Positions 1 to 8,240 are shown, counted from the stretch's first letter. The stretch is DNA of 18,817 bases from Verrucomicrobia bacterium 12-59-8 (GCA_002279765.1 NCCR01000125.1:1-18817); one strand, 5' to 3'. Numbers and translations: made by a program. The notes: a model not told the origin generated them from the sequence alone.

Positions 1-2
1 TC

Positions 3-923
3 TCAGTGACTGTGGCCGTGCTTTTCGCGATTGGGGGCATTGGAGTTCTCATCTACTTCATTCATCATATCGCCACTACGATTCAGGCTTCGAGCATCAT
101 CGCAGCGGTCGCTGCAGAGACTCTTGGTTCCATTGACCGGCTTTTCCCCGAAAAGCTCGGCGAGGGTGCCGGAAGTGAAGCTGAGCAGCAGGCACGGGGC
201 CCCGAGAGGGAGCGAAAATGGCAGGCCGTTCCTGCACCGATGAGCGGCTACATTCAGAGCCTCGACAACGCCACGCTCCTGCGTGTGGCAAGAGAGCAGA
301 AGACCGTCGTGAGGATGGAGCGTGGAATCGGCGAGTTTGTGGTCCAGGACACACCACTGGTCTCGATCGGTCAAGACGAAGCACCGAACGACGACATCAT
401 CGCCGATCTGCAGAATGCCTATGGCATCGACCGCCACCGCACCGTTGAGCAGGACTCCGGCTTTGGCATCAGACAGCTGGTGGACATGGCCCTGAGGTCG
501 CTCTCTCCAGGCATCAATGACACCACCACAGCCGTGATGTGCGTGGACTATCTGAGCACAATCCTGTCACGGCTCGCGACCAGGGACATCCCGTCTTCAC
601 TCCGGTATGAAGATGGAGAATTGAGAGTAATTGCCATCGGGCCGACCTTCGCCAGCCTCGTTTCAGAGTCCTTTGATCAGATCCGCGACAGTGCAGAGGG
701 TAATCTCTCAATCATGCTGAGGATGCTCGGAGCGCTTCATACGATCGGGAGTTTGACCGACAGCGTGCCCCACCGGCAGATACTCTGCCTCAATGCGCAT
801 TGCATTGCTGAACTGGCGGAACAGAGCCTCAAATACCGGCATGACCGAGAGCGCTTTGACGAACGCTATGCCACTTGCGGCTTCACCAGAGCGCGCACGA
901 ATCTTTCAAGGCTCAATCATTGA
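3..923 (+). CDS. DUF2254 family membrane protein, 5'-truncated by window edge
   Basis: The frame is open through the left edge, so this is the C-terminal part of a longer protein (about 306 codons visible). The first visible residues are hydrophobic (about residues 2-22) and look like the last membrane helix. The rest is the soluble part of the DUF2254 family, recognised by a SGYIQ motif followed by a FVVQDTPL segment, and by the stretch FGIRQLVDMALRSLSPGIND with TTAVMCVDYLS just after it. DUF2254 proteins are predicted inner-membrane proteins of unknown function, usually a little over 400 residues with several N-terminal helices, so roughly the first quarter to third is missing. The GTG at position 6 is not a credible start. 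I am confident of the family; no function can be assigned. It lies on the same strand as the operon downstream but is separated by about 300 nt. Confidence 0.85.
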   Translation, partial: SVTVAVLFAIGGIGVLIYFIHHIATTIQASSIIAAVAAETLGSIDRLFPEKLGEGAGSEAEQQARGPERERKWQAVPAPMSGYIQSLDNATLLRVAREQKTVVRMERGIGEFVVQDTPLVSIGQDEAPNDDIIADLQNAYGIDRHRTVEQDSGFGIRQLVDMALRSLSPGINDTTTAVMCVDYLSTILSRLATRDIPSSLRYEDGELRVIAIGPTFASLVSESFDQIRDSAEGNLSIMLRMLGALHTIGSLTDSVPHRQILCLNAHCIAELAEQSLKYRHDRERFDERYATCGFTRARTNLSRLNH

Positions 924-1224
924 ACGAGCATGGAGAAGATGACGTAAATCACGTCCAGCACTATTTCGCGTTCGTGGCTGATTGGCATAGACTGCACCAG
1001 AGCCATGGAGCTGCCGCCGCGCAGGTCGCCCCAGCCATGGAGCGGACGGTTCGAGTGTGATGGTCAGCCTTTCTGCGGAAGAAACGAATTAATGCCTCAC
1101 TGCTGGTTTGGTGGGGTTTCACCCCATAGCGAAGCCGCCACCACGGTCTCAGTCTAACGCACACAGCGAGCGCCTCCTGCGGCGCACCGGCATTCGCAAA
1201 TACGAACCACCCATTCAACAGTCA
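924..1224. other. Intergenic stretch of about 300 nt without a supported gene
   Basis: No reading frame on either strand shows family features. Two small inverted repeats are visible: GACGT-aaatc-ACGTC at 941-955, and TGGGG-tttca-CCCCA around 1112-1126. The second lies in the probable leader of the BON gene. A short minus-strand frame ending at 917 (stop at 917-919) has a hydrophobic tail (REIVLDVIYVIFSMLVQ), but only about 29 codons follow its first ATG, so I do not call it. The promoter of the downstream operon should lie here; I see no clear -35/-10 pair. Confidence 0.5.
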
Positions 1225-2781
1225 ATGAAACTCAGTGTGCTCACTCATTCGCATTCCATCGGCCGAGGCACTCGCCGGATAGCAACAAACGCATTCATGA
1301 CTGCAGCGTGGCTGGGGTTTGCGTCCTTCGCCATCGGCGAGTCACCGCAAAAACAAAAACCGGCAACCGATGAGCAGATCACCAACGCGGTCGATTACAA
1401 GTTGCTCACCGACGCCGCACTGCTGAACTGTCAGATCTTTGGCAAAACGAGCAATGGGATCGTCACTTTGGCAGGGACAGCGAATCACCTTCTTGCCAAA
1501 GAGCGTGCCGTGAAGCTCACGCAAACGCTGCGCGGCGTTCGAGGAGTGGTGGACACCATCAATCTGGATATTCCTTCGGTGCCTGATGCAGAACTCCAAA
1601 CGAACGTTCTGTCCGCTCTGCGCTACGATGCGGCGACGAGTTCCTACAAGATCCAGCCGACGGTCAAGGACGGCGTGGTAACGCTCAGTGGAACGCTGCA
1701 CCATTACTGTGAGATGCAGCTCACGGAATTCGTCGTCAAAGGTGTGAAGGGAGTGCGTGATCTGAAAGACAACATCACCGTTAAGGTTCGGAATGACCGT
1801 TCAGATGCACAGATGTTGGCCGAGGTGAAGCGCATCATCGATAACGACGTCTGGCTGGACCCGAACTTCATCGCCACCGCTGTGAAGGATGGTATCGTGA
1901 CGCTGACCGGTGCGGTTGGCAGCGCGGCGCAGCATGAACGCGCCAGCATGGTCGTCTTGGACGCAGGGGTGAAATCTGTCAATGTGGAGGGGCTTCAAAT
2001 AGAACCTTGGGCCAAGTCAAATGGCCAGCGCAACGAGACTGCACTTCTCAGAGGCGATGCGCAGATCCTACAAGCGGTGAAGGACAGCTTTATGAGTGAT
2101 CCGCGCGTGTATGCCTTCAATCCAAACGTGACAGTCACCAATGCCATCGTCACGCTCACTGGCGTGGTCGATAATCTCAAAACCCTGCGCGCCGTCGGGC
2201 AGGATGCGATGAACACCACAGGTGTCTGGCGTGTGATGAACTTGCTGAAGGTGCGCCCGGCTAAGCCTATGGCGGATGATGTTATGTCACAGAACGTGAG
2301 CTCTGCGCTGCTGCTGAATCCCGTTGTGGATAGCTATGACATTTCCGCCAATGCCAGGCGTGGCGTGATCACTCTTACTGGCACGGTGAATACATACTTT
2401 GAAAAATCGGAGGCGGAAGACATCGCCTCCCGTGCCAATGGCGTCGTTGACGTGAAGAATCTTCTGGTCGTGAACTCTCCATCGGCTGTTCATTACGACA
2501 CTGGTTTCCATCCGCACTGGGGCTATCAGCCTTTTTTCCACAACCGGCTGCCCTACGACCACACCTGGCCCTATGTCGGCGACCGTGAGGTGAAGTATGA
2601 CATCGAAGACGCATTCTACTGGAGTCCGTGGGTCGTGCGCGATGACATCACTGTAAAGGTGGAGAACGGCATCGTGACATTGACCGGCAAAGCCGACAGT
2701 TGGTTTGCCTACCACAAGGCCACCGAGATTGCCTACCAAGGCGGCGCAAGCCAGGTTTTTAACAACATCACACTCAGATAA
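1225..2781 (+). CDS. Secreted/periplasmic protein with six BON domains
   Basis: A 518-residue protein if read from the ATG at 1225. A TTG at 1108 in the same frame would add 39 residues ahead of a plausible signal sequence (hydrophobic stretch about residues 22-37), so the ATG is preferred. Six BON domains follow at about residues 48-115, 122-187, 195-259, 277-343, 349-416 and 452-517. Each carries the signature of a strand ending in G(I/V)VTL(T/S)G, a helix, then a V..V.N.I/L strand. BON domains are found in OsmY-like and outer-membrane proteins and are thought to bind phospholipids or membranes. Between domains 5 and 6 (about 420-451) is a linker rich in His, Trp, Tyr, Phe and Pro. OsmY has two BON domains, so six is a large array. 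It starts a tightly spaced operon; the next gene begins 17 nt downstream. An osmotic or envelope-stress role is inferred. Confidence 0.85.
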   Translation: MKLSVLTHSHSIGRGTRRIATNAFMTAAWLGFASFAIGESPQKQKPATDEQITNAVDYKLLTDAALLNCQIFGKTSNGIVTLAGTANHLLAKERAVKLTQTLRGVRGVVDTINLDIPSVPDAELQTNVLSALRYDAATSSYKIQPTVKDGVVTLSGTLHHYCEMQLTEFVVKGVKGVRDLKDNITVKVRNDRSDAQMLAEVKRIIDNDVWLDPNFIATAVKDGIVTLTGAVGSAAQHERASMVVLDAGVKSVNVEGLQIEPWAKSNGQRNETALLRGDAQILQAVKDSFMSDPRVYAFNPNVTVTNAIVTLTGVVDNLKTLRAVGQDAMNTTGVWRVMNLLKVRPAKPMADDVMSQNVSSALLLNPVVDSYDISANARRGVITLTGTVNTYFEKSEAEDIASRANGVVDVKNLLVVNSPSAVHYDTGFHPHWGYQPFFHNRLPYDHTWPYVGDREVKYDIEDAFYWSPWVVRDDITVKVENGIVTLTGKADSWFAYHKATEIAYQGGASQVFNNITLR

Positions 2782-2798
2782 AACCAACAAGCATCCCT

Positions 2799-3566
2799 AT
2801 GTTACTCCAAGCAAACGCACTCAGAGGATTCAAACTCGACAGTCTTGACGGCGAGATCGGCAAGGTCAGTGAATTTTACTTCGATGACCAGCATTGGGCC
2901 ATTCGCTACCTCGTGGCAGACACCGGCGGCTGGCTCAGCGGCAGGCAGGTTTTGATCTCGCCGTATGCACTGGTAGGCGCAATCAAGGAAGATGGCGCTA
3001 TCGTGGTCAACCTGACCCGACTGCAGATCCAGGAAAGCCCGTCTCTGAATAGCGACAAGCCCGTGTCACGCCAGTTTGAGGTGGACTACCATAGCTACTA
3101 TGGCTGGCCGATGTATTGGGGCGGTCCTCTGATGTGGGGTGCCTACCCCTACCTCGTACGTGACCCCAATCAGTGGAACACGCCGACTGAGATTGAACAT
3201 TCCTGGGATCCGCATTTGCGCAGCACCGATGCGGTGACGGGCCATCACATTCAGGCGACAGATGGCGGGATCGGCCATGTGGTGGACTTTATCATTGATG
3301 ACGAGACCTGGGCCATTCGCTACCTCGTTGTGGACACCCGCAACTGGTGGCCGGGAAAGAAAGTGCTGGTCTCACCGGAATGGATTGAGCGTGTGAGCTG
3401 GACTGAATCGAAAGTCTTCGTCAAGCTCTCCCGCGAAGCCATTAAGGCGTCGCCAGAATACTCGGAGGAAAGTCTCATCACCCGTGATTACGAGAGCGGT
3501 TTGTTCCGGCACTATGAACGCGATGGCTACTGGTCGCATGAAAAGGAACTGATCACCTCCGAATAG
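2799..3566 (+). CDS. Duplicated PRC-barrel domain protein
   Basis: A 255-residue protein with two PRC-barrel domains, at about residues 8-75 and 145-212. The repeats share the core WAIRYLV.DT followed by GWLSGRQVLISP or NWWPGKKVLVSP, so they arose by internal duplication. Each also has the typical opening G..(I)...DG.IG.V..F..DD. PRC-barrels are small beta-barrels found in photosynthetic reaction centre subunit H, RimM and many stress-related proteins; no enzymatic activity is expected. The linker between the barrels (about 97-127) is very rich in Tyr, Trp, Gly and Pro, echoing the linker in the upstream BON protein. No signal peptide is visible. There is no recognisable Shine-Dalgarno before the ATG. 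Its stop is 2 nt before the aldolase start, which argues strongly for co-transcription. Specific function unknown. Confidence 0.85.
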   Translation: MLLQANALRGFKLDSLDGEIGKVSEFYFDDQHWAIRYLVADTGGWLSGRQVLISPYALVGAIKEDGAIVVNLTRLQIQESPSLNSDKPVSRQFEVDYHSYYGWPMYWGGPLMWGAYPYLVRDPNQWNTPTEIEHSWDPHLRSTDAVTGHHIQATDGGIGHVVDFIIDDETWAIRYLVVDTRNWWPGKKVLVSPEWIERVSWTESKVFVKLSREAIKASPEYSEESLITRDYESGLFRHYERDGYWSHEKELITSE

Positions 3567-3568
3567 CC

Positions 3569-4606
3569 ATGCATCCGAATCACCAAGCACTCATTCTTAC
3601 CGCGCAGGCGCTCGTGGCGGATGACATGGGCATCCTCGCAATGGACGAGAGCAATGGGACCTGCAACAAGCGCTTTGCCGCGCAGGGCATTCCACAAACT
3701 GTAGAGGCACGTCGCGCTTATCGCGAGATGATCTTGACGACGCCGAAACTCGGCGAGTACATCAGCGGCGCGATTCTCTACGATGAAACCATTCATCAGA
3801 AGACGCGGGAGGGCACGTCCTTCTTCAATGTCCTCGTAGATTCAGGCATCATTGCAGGCATCAAAGTGGACATGGGTGCGAAGGACATGGCAGGCCATGC
3901 TGGAGAGAAGATCACCGAAGGGCTGGATGGCCTGCGCGAACGTCTGACAGAGTATTTTCAGTTGGGCGCCCGGTTCGCGAAATGGCGCGCCGTGATTGCC
4001 ATGTGTGATGGCCTTCCCAGCCGGAGCTGTCTCGAAGCCAACGCAAACGTCCTGGCCCGCTATGCGGCATTGTGCCAGGAGGCGGGTTTGGTTCCCATCG
4101 TCGAGCCTGAAGTCCTCATGACAGGCGAGCATGCACTGGAGCGCTGCCTTGAGGTCACACGGGAAGTGCTGCGAAATGTTTTCATCCAGCTCAACTGCCA
4201 GCGCGTGCTGCTGGAAGGGATGATTCTCAAGCCCAACATGGTGCTGCCGGGATTAAGCTGTCCGACGCAGGTATCCGTGGATGAGGTGGCTGATGCCACG
4301 GTGAATTGCCTGCTGCAAACGGTCCCTGCGGCAGTTCCGGGCATTGCGTTTCTCTCAGGCGGTCAGTCCGCCAAACTCGCCTCGGCCCGGCTGAATGCGA
4401 TGAACGTCCGCTTCAAGCCACGTGCGCCCTGGGCACTGGCGTTTTCGTTTGCCCGCGCCATCCAGCAGCCGGCCTTGGAAATCTGGCGTGGTGATGAGCA
4501 GAACGTGAAAGCGGCCCAGAACGCCCTGCTGCATCGGGCCAGGTGCAATGTGGCTGCTCGTCGTGGAATCTACAACGAGGACATAGAAGGAAGAGGGACA
4601 ACCTGA
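3569..4606 (+). CDS. Class I fructose-bisphosphate aldolase
   Basis: A 345-residue enzyme of the metazoan-type class I aldolase family (Pfam Glycolytic). It cleaves fructose 1,6-bisphosphate to dihydroxyacetone phosphate and glyceraldehyde 3-phosphate through a lysine Schiff base. The expected active-site residues are present: Asp25 in AMDESNGTC, Lys99 in GIKVDMG, Lys138 in AKWR, Glu179 in PIVEPEV, the Schiff-base Lys221 in ILKPNMV, and Arg296 in the SFARAIQ segment. The GIAFLSGGQS phosphate-binding loop is at about 258-267. Length is close to the family norm. It is not the DhnA-type FbaB of E. coli and not a zinc class II enzyme. It starts 2 nt after the PRC-barrel gene, and its stop overlaps the next start by one base (TGATG), so translational coupling is likely. 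Cytoplasmic; glycolysis or gluconeogenesis. Confidence 0.93.
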   Translation: MHPNHQALILTAQALVADDMGILAMDESNGTCNKRFAAQGIPQTVEARRAYREMILTTPKLGEYISGAILYDETIHQKTREGTSFFNVLVDSGIIAGIKVDMGAKDMAGHAGEKITEGLDGLRERLTEYFQLGARFAKWRAVIAMCDGLPSRSCLEANANVLARYAALCQEAGLVPIVEPEVLMTGEHALERCLEVTREVLRNVFIQLNCQRVLLEGMILKPNMVLPGLSCPTQVSVDEVADATVNCLLQTVPAAVPGIAFLSGGQSAKLASARLNAMNVRFKPRAPWALAFSFARAIQQPALEIWRGDEQNVKAAQNALLHRARCNVAARRGIYNEDIEGRGTT

Positions 4607-5325
4607 TGTCTCTGAACATTCACTTCATCCGGCACGGCGAAACCAAATGGACCTTCTCCAGCCGCCACACCGGACGCACCGACATTCCACTGACCGCGCT
4701 TGGTGAAGACGAAGTGCGGGAGTGGGGAAAGCGGCTCTGTAAAATCCCCTTTGCCCATGTGCTGACGAGCCCCCTTATTCGGGCGCGACGGACCTGCGAG
4801 CTTGTCGGACTGGCCAAAGATGCGGAGTTAGAACCCGACTTGCAGGAATGGGACTACGGCGACTACGAGGGCGTGTGCTCCGTGGATATCCGCAAGGAGC
4901 GGCCAGGGTGGAATGTGTTTCGTGACGGGTGTCCTAACGGTGAATCTCCCGAAGAAATCTCCGCCCGCGCAGACCGTCTGATCGCCCGCCTGCGCACGAT
5001 GGAAGGCGACGTCGCACTCTTTTCGCACGGTCAGTTTGGCGGTGTTCTGGCCGCGCGCTGGATCGGATTGTCCGTGGTCGAAGCGCAACATTTCCCCCTG
5101 GGCACGGCATCGCTCAGCATCCTCAGCCACGATCCGCATCATCCCAAGGTGCCGGTATTGGAGTTGTGGAATGCCGCACCCCACGAAGCCTTGCATCTGG
5201 CTCCCGTTTCCCGTGCAGTCGAGCACATGCCTATGAAGGAACGCGCCATTCAGCGGTGGGAGAACGAAGGCGGGGAGATTCCCGCAGTGCCACCCATCAA
5301 GCCATCAGGAGAGGCGATGAAATGA
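4606..5325 (+). CDS. Histidine phosphatase / phosphoglycerate mutase-like enzyme
   Basis: A 239-residue member of the histidine phosphatase superfamily (branch 1). The catalytic RHGET motif is at residues 9-13 with phospho-acceptor His10. SPLIRARRT (55-63) supplies the conserved Arg59, Glu81 lies in [11 protein letters not shown], and the second catalytic His141 is in SHGQFGG. The start is the ATG overlapping the aldolase stop by one base, with a purine-rich stretch (4586-4597) as ribosome-binding site; starting further upstream would add residues that overlap the aldolase gene. Members include phosphoglycerate mutase, fructose-2,6-bisphosphatase, alpha-ribazole phosphatase and broad phosphatases, and the substrate cannot be read from motifs alone. 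The position between aldolase and PPK2 suggests a sugar-phosphate or glycolytic substrate. Its end overlaps the PPK2 start by 4 nt (ATGA). Confidence 0.88.
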   Translation: MSLNIHFIRHGETKWTFSSRHTGRTDIPLTALGEDEVREWGKRLCKIPFAHVLTSPLIRARRTCELVGLAKDAELEPDLQEWDYGDYEGVCSVDIRKERPGWNVFRDGCPNGESPEEISARADRLIARLRTMEGDVALFSHGQFGGVLAARWIGLSVVEAQHFPLGTASLSILSHDPHHPKVPVLELWNAAPHEALHLAPVSRAVEHMPMKERAIQRWENEGGEIPAVPPIKPSGEAMK

Positions 5326-6185
5326 AGATCGACACGTCTGACTTTCGAGTGCCGGAGGGAACCACGGTGGATCTGAGCAAGTGGCCGACGAAGGTGAAGC
5401 CGCTGTGGAAATCGAAGAAGGAGTACCACCACGTGCTTGAAACCCATGTGGAGGAGTTGAGCGACTTGCAACGCCTGCACTATGCGTCTGACCGTTACTC
5501 GCTGCTGTTGATTTTTCAGGCCATGGATGCGGCGGGCAAGGACGGAGCCATCCGGCATGTGATGTCGGGCATCAATCCGCAGGGCTGCCAAGTGTTCAGC
5601 TTCAAACAACCGAGTGCCGAAGAACTGGACCATGACTTTCTCTGGCGCACGAGCCGCTGTCTGCCGGAGCGTGGGCGGATCGGCATTTTCAACCGCTCTT
5701 ACTATGAGGAGGTGCTCGTCGTCCGTGTGCATCCGGAACTGCTGCGCAAACAGGGGCTTCCCACCGGATTGATCGCGGATCATGCCATCTGGGAGGAGCG
5801 GTATCGTTCAATCGTGGATCTGGAGGCACATCTGAATCGCAACGGCACGCACATTCTGAAGTTCTTCCTGCACCTGTCCAAGGACGAACAGGCAAAGCGC
5901 TTTCGTGATCGCATTGATGAACCGGACAAGAACTGGAAGTTCAGCGTCGCAGACGTCAGGGAGCGCAAACATTGGGGTGACTACATGAAGGCGTACCAAG
6001 CCTGCCTGAGTGCCACCAGCACGGTACATGCTCCATGGCATGTGGTGCCAGCCGACGACAAGAAGAATGCGAGGCTGATCGTCTCCCAGATCATTCTCGA
6101 CGCCTTAAATGGCCTCAAGATGTCCTATCCCAAGCCGACAGAAGAGCGCATTCGTGAACTGAAGGCCATCCGCAAAGAACTCTGA
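5322..6185 (+). CDS. PPK2-family polyphosphate:nucleotide phosphotransferase
   Basis: A 287-residue PPK2 kinase. It moves phosphate from inorganic polyphosphate to AMP and/or ADP, regenerating ADP/ATP. The Walker A loop is in [11 protein letters not shown] (about 65-75, with Gly72-Lys73-Asp74), the Walker B segment is [20 protein letters not shown] (120-139), and the lid module carries [12 protein letters not shown] and the ERKHWGDY helix (about 186-221). Overall layout and the [17 protein letters not shown] block resemble class III PPK2 enzymes, which can phosphorylate both AMP and ADP, but class assignment by eye is tentative. The start is chosen at the ATG overlapping the previous stop by 4 nt, with AGGAG at 5307-5311. 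Its neighbours are glycolytic and sugar-phosphate enzymes, which suggests polyphosphate supports ATP supply when respiration fails. The next gene is 55 nt downstream. Confidence 0.92.
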   Translation: MKIDTSDFRVPEGTTVDLSKWPTKVKPLWKSKKEYHHVLETHVEELSDLQRLHYASDRYSLLLIFQAMDAAGKDGAIRHVMSGINPQGCQVFSFKQPSAEELDHDFLWRTSRCLPERGRIGIFNRSYYEEVLVVRVHPELLRKQGLPTGLIADHAIWEERYRSIVDLEAHLNRNGTHILKFFLHLSKDEQAKRFRDRIDEPDKNWKFSVADVRERKHWGDYMKAYQACLSATSTVHAPWHVVPADDKKNARLIVSQIILDALNGLKMSYPKPTEERIRELKAIRKEL

Positions 6186-6240
6186 ATGCAGTGACAGTCC
6201 TCTCTCCTCGAAATTTCACTGCCGTAATCCGCCTGACCAG

Positions 6241-7026
6241 ATGAAGAAGCTCATTGTATTTGACCTGGATGGAACACTTGCCGTGAGCAAGTCGCCGCTG
6301 GATGCCGAGATGGCCGGGCTGCTCGGCACTCTTTTGGACACTGTGAAAGTGGCCGTGATCTCTGGTGGTGCCTGGTCTCAATTTGAGGCGCAGGTGCTCG
6401 CCAATCTTCCTGACGATGCACCGCTCAAGAGTCTATCATTGCTGCCCACCTGCGGCACCAAATTCTATCAATTCGACACCGGATGGAATCTGCTCTATGC
6501 CGAGAATTTCAGCGAGGGGGAGAAAGAGAAAATCCTCCGCTCCCTGCATCAGGTGATGGATGACACGGGCTTCAAGCCCGAGAAAACCTGGGGTGAGATC
6601 ATTGAGGACCGCGGAAGTCAAATCACGTTCTCCGCGCTGGGGCAGCACGCCCCCATTGAGGCGAAAGAAAAGTGGGACCCGGATTTCGCCAAGAGGAAGA
6701 AAATGAAGGGGCACCTGGACCAGCTGATCCCTGAGTTTTCGGTGCGTCTTGGCGGCACCACGTCCATCGACATTACCAAGCCCGGCATCGACAAAGCCTA
6801 CGGCATCCGCAAGCTCCGCGACACGCTCGGCATTGCCATTGATGAGATGATCTTCATAGGCGATGCCCTGTTCCCCGGAGGCAATGATTACCCTGCCAAG
6901 GAAGCTGGCGCGCTGTCCATCCAGGTCAGAGATCCTGAGGAGACCAAGCGTGTGGTCGAGACGATCCTTGCTTGTCTGGATGGTGATCAACCTGTCGAAA
7001 GTCTTGGGGGTAGAAACAATGAGTGA
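6241..7026 (+). CDS. HAD-IIB hydrolase related to eukaryotic-type phosphomannomutase
   Basis: A 261-residue HAD-superfamily protein with a type IIB cap. Motif I is FDLDGT with nucleophile Asp8 and acid/base Asp10. Motif II lies in AVISGGAWSQF (about 38-48), and motif IV in IFIGDALFPGGNDY with Asp208 and the GGND block at 213-216. The GGND block and the cap segment ending in GGTTSIDIT before DKAYGI resemble phosphomannomutases of the PMM1/PMM2 kind, which interconvert mannose 1- and 6-phosphate, but many bacterial relatives are simple sugar phosphatases. Its last 8 nt overlap the start of a GH130 phosphorylase gene, whose products often include mannose 1-phosphate. That supports a mannose-phosphate substrate (inference). 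Start ATG at 6241 has no clear Shine-Dalgarno. Confidence 0.85.
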   Translation: MKKLIVFDLDGTLAVSKSPLDAEMAGLLGTLLDTVKVAVISGGAWSQFEAQVLANLPDDAPLKSLSLLPTCGTKFYQFDTGWNLLYAENFSEGEKEKILRSLHQVMDDTGFKPEKTWGEIIEDRGSQITFSALGQHAPIEAKEKWDPDFAKRKKMKGHLDQLIPEFSVRLGGTTSIDITKPGIDKAYGIRKLRDTLGIAIDEMIFIGDALFPGGNDYPAKEAGALSIQVRDPEETKRVVETILACLDGDQPVESLGGRNNE

Positions 7027-8116
7027 CTTCCAATTGAAGCGGATCTGCCAGATCATGGCACCTGAGCCGGGCAATCCGCATGAAGTCGAGGGCGTGCTGA
7101 ATCCAGCGGCGGTGCGTGGCCCAGATGGCCAGCTTTATCTGTTTCCGCGTCTTGTGGCGGAAGGGAACTTTTCGCGCATCGGCATCGCCCGCGTCATCTT
7201 CGGTGAGTCCGGAGATCCATGTGGCGTGGAGCGGCTCGGCATCGCGCTGGAGCCTGAGGCCGACTACGAGCTGGTGCCTCATGGCGGTGGTGGCTGCGAA
7301 GATCCGCGTATCACCTTTGTGGAGCCGATGCAGTGCTATGTGATGACCTACACTGCGCTCTCGTCCATCGGCGCAAGGATTGCGGTGGCTGTCTCCAAGG
7401 ATCTGTTTAATTGGGTGCGGCTGGGCCTCGCGACCTTTGAGCCGTATCGGAGCATCGACTTCGCCCATGTTTACAACAAGGATGCCAGCGTCTTTCCCGT
7501 TGCCGTTCCGAATCACGCCGGAAAACTGCAAATGGCGATGCTGCACCGCCCGCTTTTTCCGGGCACGCTGCCTGAGGAAACGGTTTGCGAGGGAAGCTCA
7601 CGATTGATGGATCTGGATCATGAAAGCATCTGGATCTCGTATTGTCCGATGCCCGACGAAGGTGGCGATCCGCAGCCCCTTGGCTTGTTCAACTCCCATC
7701 ATCGGCTGGCCACCCCGGTGTCGCCGTGGGAGATGCTGAAGATTGGCGGCGGTGCGCCTCCGATCCTGACCAGGCACGGCTGGCTGACCATTTACCATGG
7801 AGTGAGCGAGGTGCATGAACCGGGCAGCGATGGGCATCATCTTTGCTACTCGGCGGGAGTGATGGTGTTGTCCGAGATGCACCCCCGCGTCATCCTCTAT
7901 CGTTCCGCACAGCCGATCTTGAAGCCGCTCCTGCAAGAGGAGCGCCACGGTATCGTCCCCAATGTGGTGTTCCCCACCGGCATCGACCGCAGGGATGATC
8001 TAGGCACGCCGGACCGGTTTGATGTTTATTACGGCATGGCGGACAGCCGCATTGGCGTTGGGCGACTGGACCTGCCGGAACACCTGCCCGGGCATGAGGA
8101 AGAAAAGTTGGGGTAA
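7019..8116 (+). CDS. GH130 family glycoside phosphorylase (probable beta-mannoside phosphorylase)
   Basis: A 365-residue glycosidase-related protein of family GH130, a five-bladed beta-propeller. Recognisable segments are LNPAAVRGPDGQLYLFPR (27-44), the GCEDPRIT block (92-99; acidic residues Glu94 and Asp95 near the expected general acid), YVMTYTA (107-113), the NKDASVFP block, and a C-terminal P.G......D...VYYG.AD segment (about 327-342). Known GH130 enzymes mostly phosphorolyse beta-1,4- or beta-1,2-mannosides to mannose 1-phosphate, although some hydrolyse. Subfamily cannot be fixed by eye. The start is the ATG at 7019, overlapping the HAD gene by 8 nt. No signal peptide is visible, so it acts in the cytoplasm on imported or stored oligosaccharides. 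It is the last clear gene of the operon; GGGG-taaaaa-CCCC spans its stop codon. Confidence 0.88.
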   Translation: MSDFQLKRICQIMAPEPGNPHEVEGVLNPAAVRGPDGQLYLFPRLVAEGNFSRIGIARVIFGESGDPCGVERLGIALEPEADYELVPHGGGGCEDPRITFVEPMQCYVMTYTALSSIGARIAVAVSKDLFNWVRLGLATFEPYRSIDFAHVYNKDASVFPVAVPNHAGKLQMAMLHRPLFPGTLPEETVCEGSSRLMDLDHESIWISYCPMPDEGGDPQPLGLFNSHHRLATPVSPWEMLKIGGGAPPILTRHGWLTIYHGVSEVHEPGSDGHHLCYSAGVMVLSEMHPRVILYRSAQPILKPLLQEERHGIVPNVVFPTGIDRRDDLGTPDRFDVYYGMADSRIGVGRLDLPEHLPGHEEEKLG

Positions 8117-8123
8117 AAACCCC

Positions 8124-8240
8124 ATGGTGAAACAGACGCCACCGCCCGAACCTCCTGCCGCGAGGAAACCTGCGAAAGCATTTACGTGGCACATCCAACT
8201 CAAAACCTTGGACCGGCGGCAGGGCAAACCTGCCGTCTAA
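8124..8240 (+). CDS. Possible 38-residue small protein, proline-rich N-terminus
   Basis: A short frame begins 7 nt after the GH130 stop, in a different frame. It encodes MVKQTPPPEPPAARKPAKAF, then a basic tail ending in RRQGKPAV. No ribosome-binding site is visible, but the same is true of several genes here. The composition is a Pro/Ala/Lys-rich disordered start followed by a short amphipathic stretch. I do not recognise a family. Its reality rests only on position in the operon and plausible composition, so it may be untranslated leader for the gene at 8323. Confidence 0.28.
   Translation: MVKQTPPPEPPAARKPAKAFTWHIQLKTLDRRQGKPAV

Noticed and set aside
875..1060. A 61-codon plus-strand frame overlapping the end of the DUF2254 gene
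   Set aside because: It overlaps a confident gene in another frame, has no family features and no ribosome-binding site.
1108..1224. N-terminal extension of the BON protein from TTG 1108
   Set aside because: It would place 39 polar residues in front of a plausible signal peptide, and TTG is a weaker start than the ATG at 1225.
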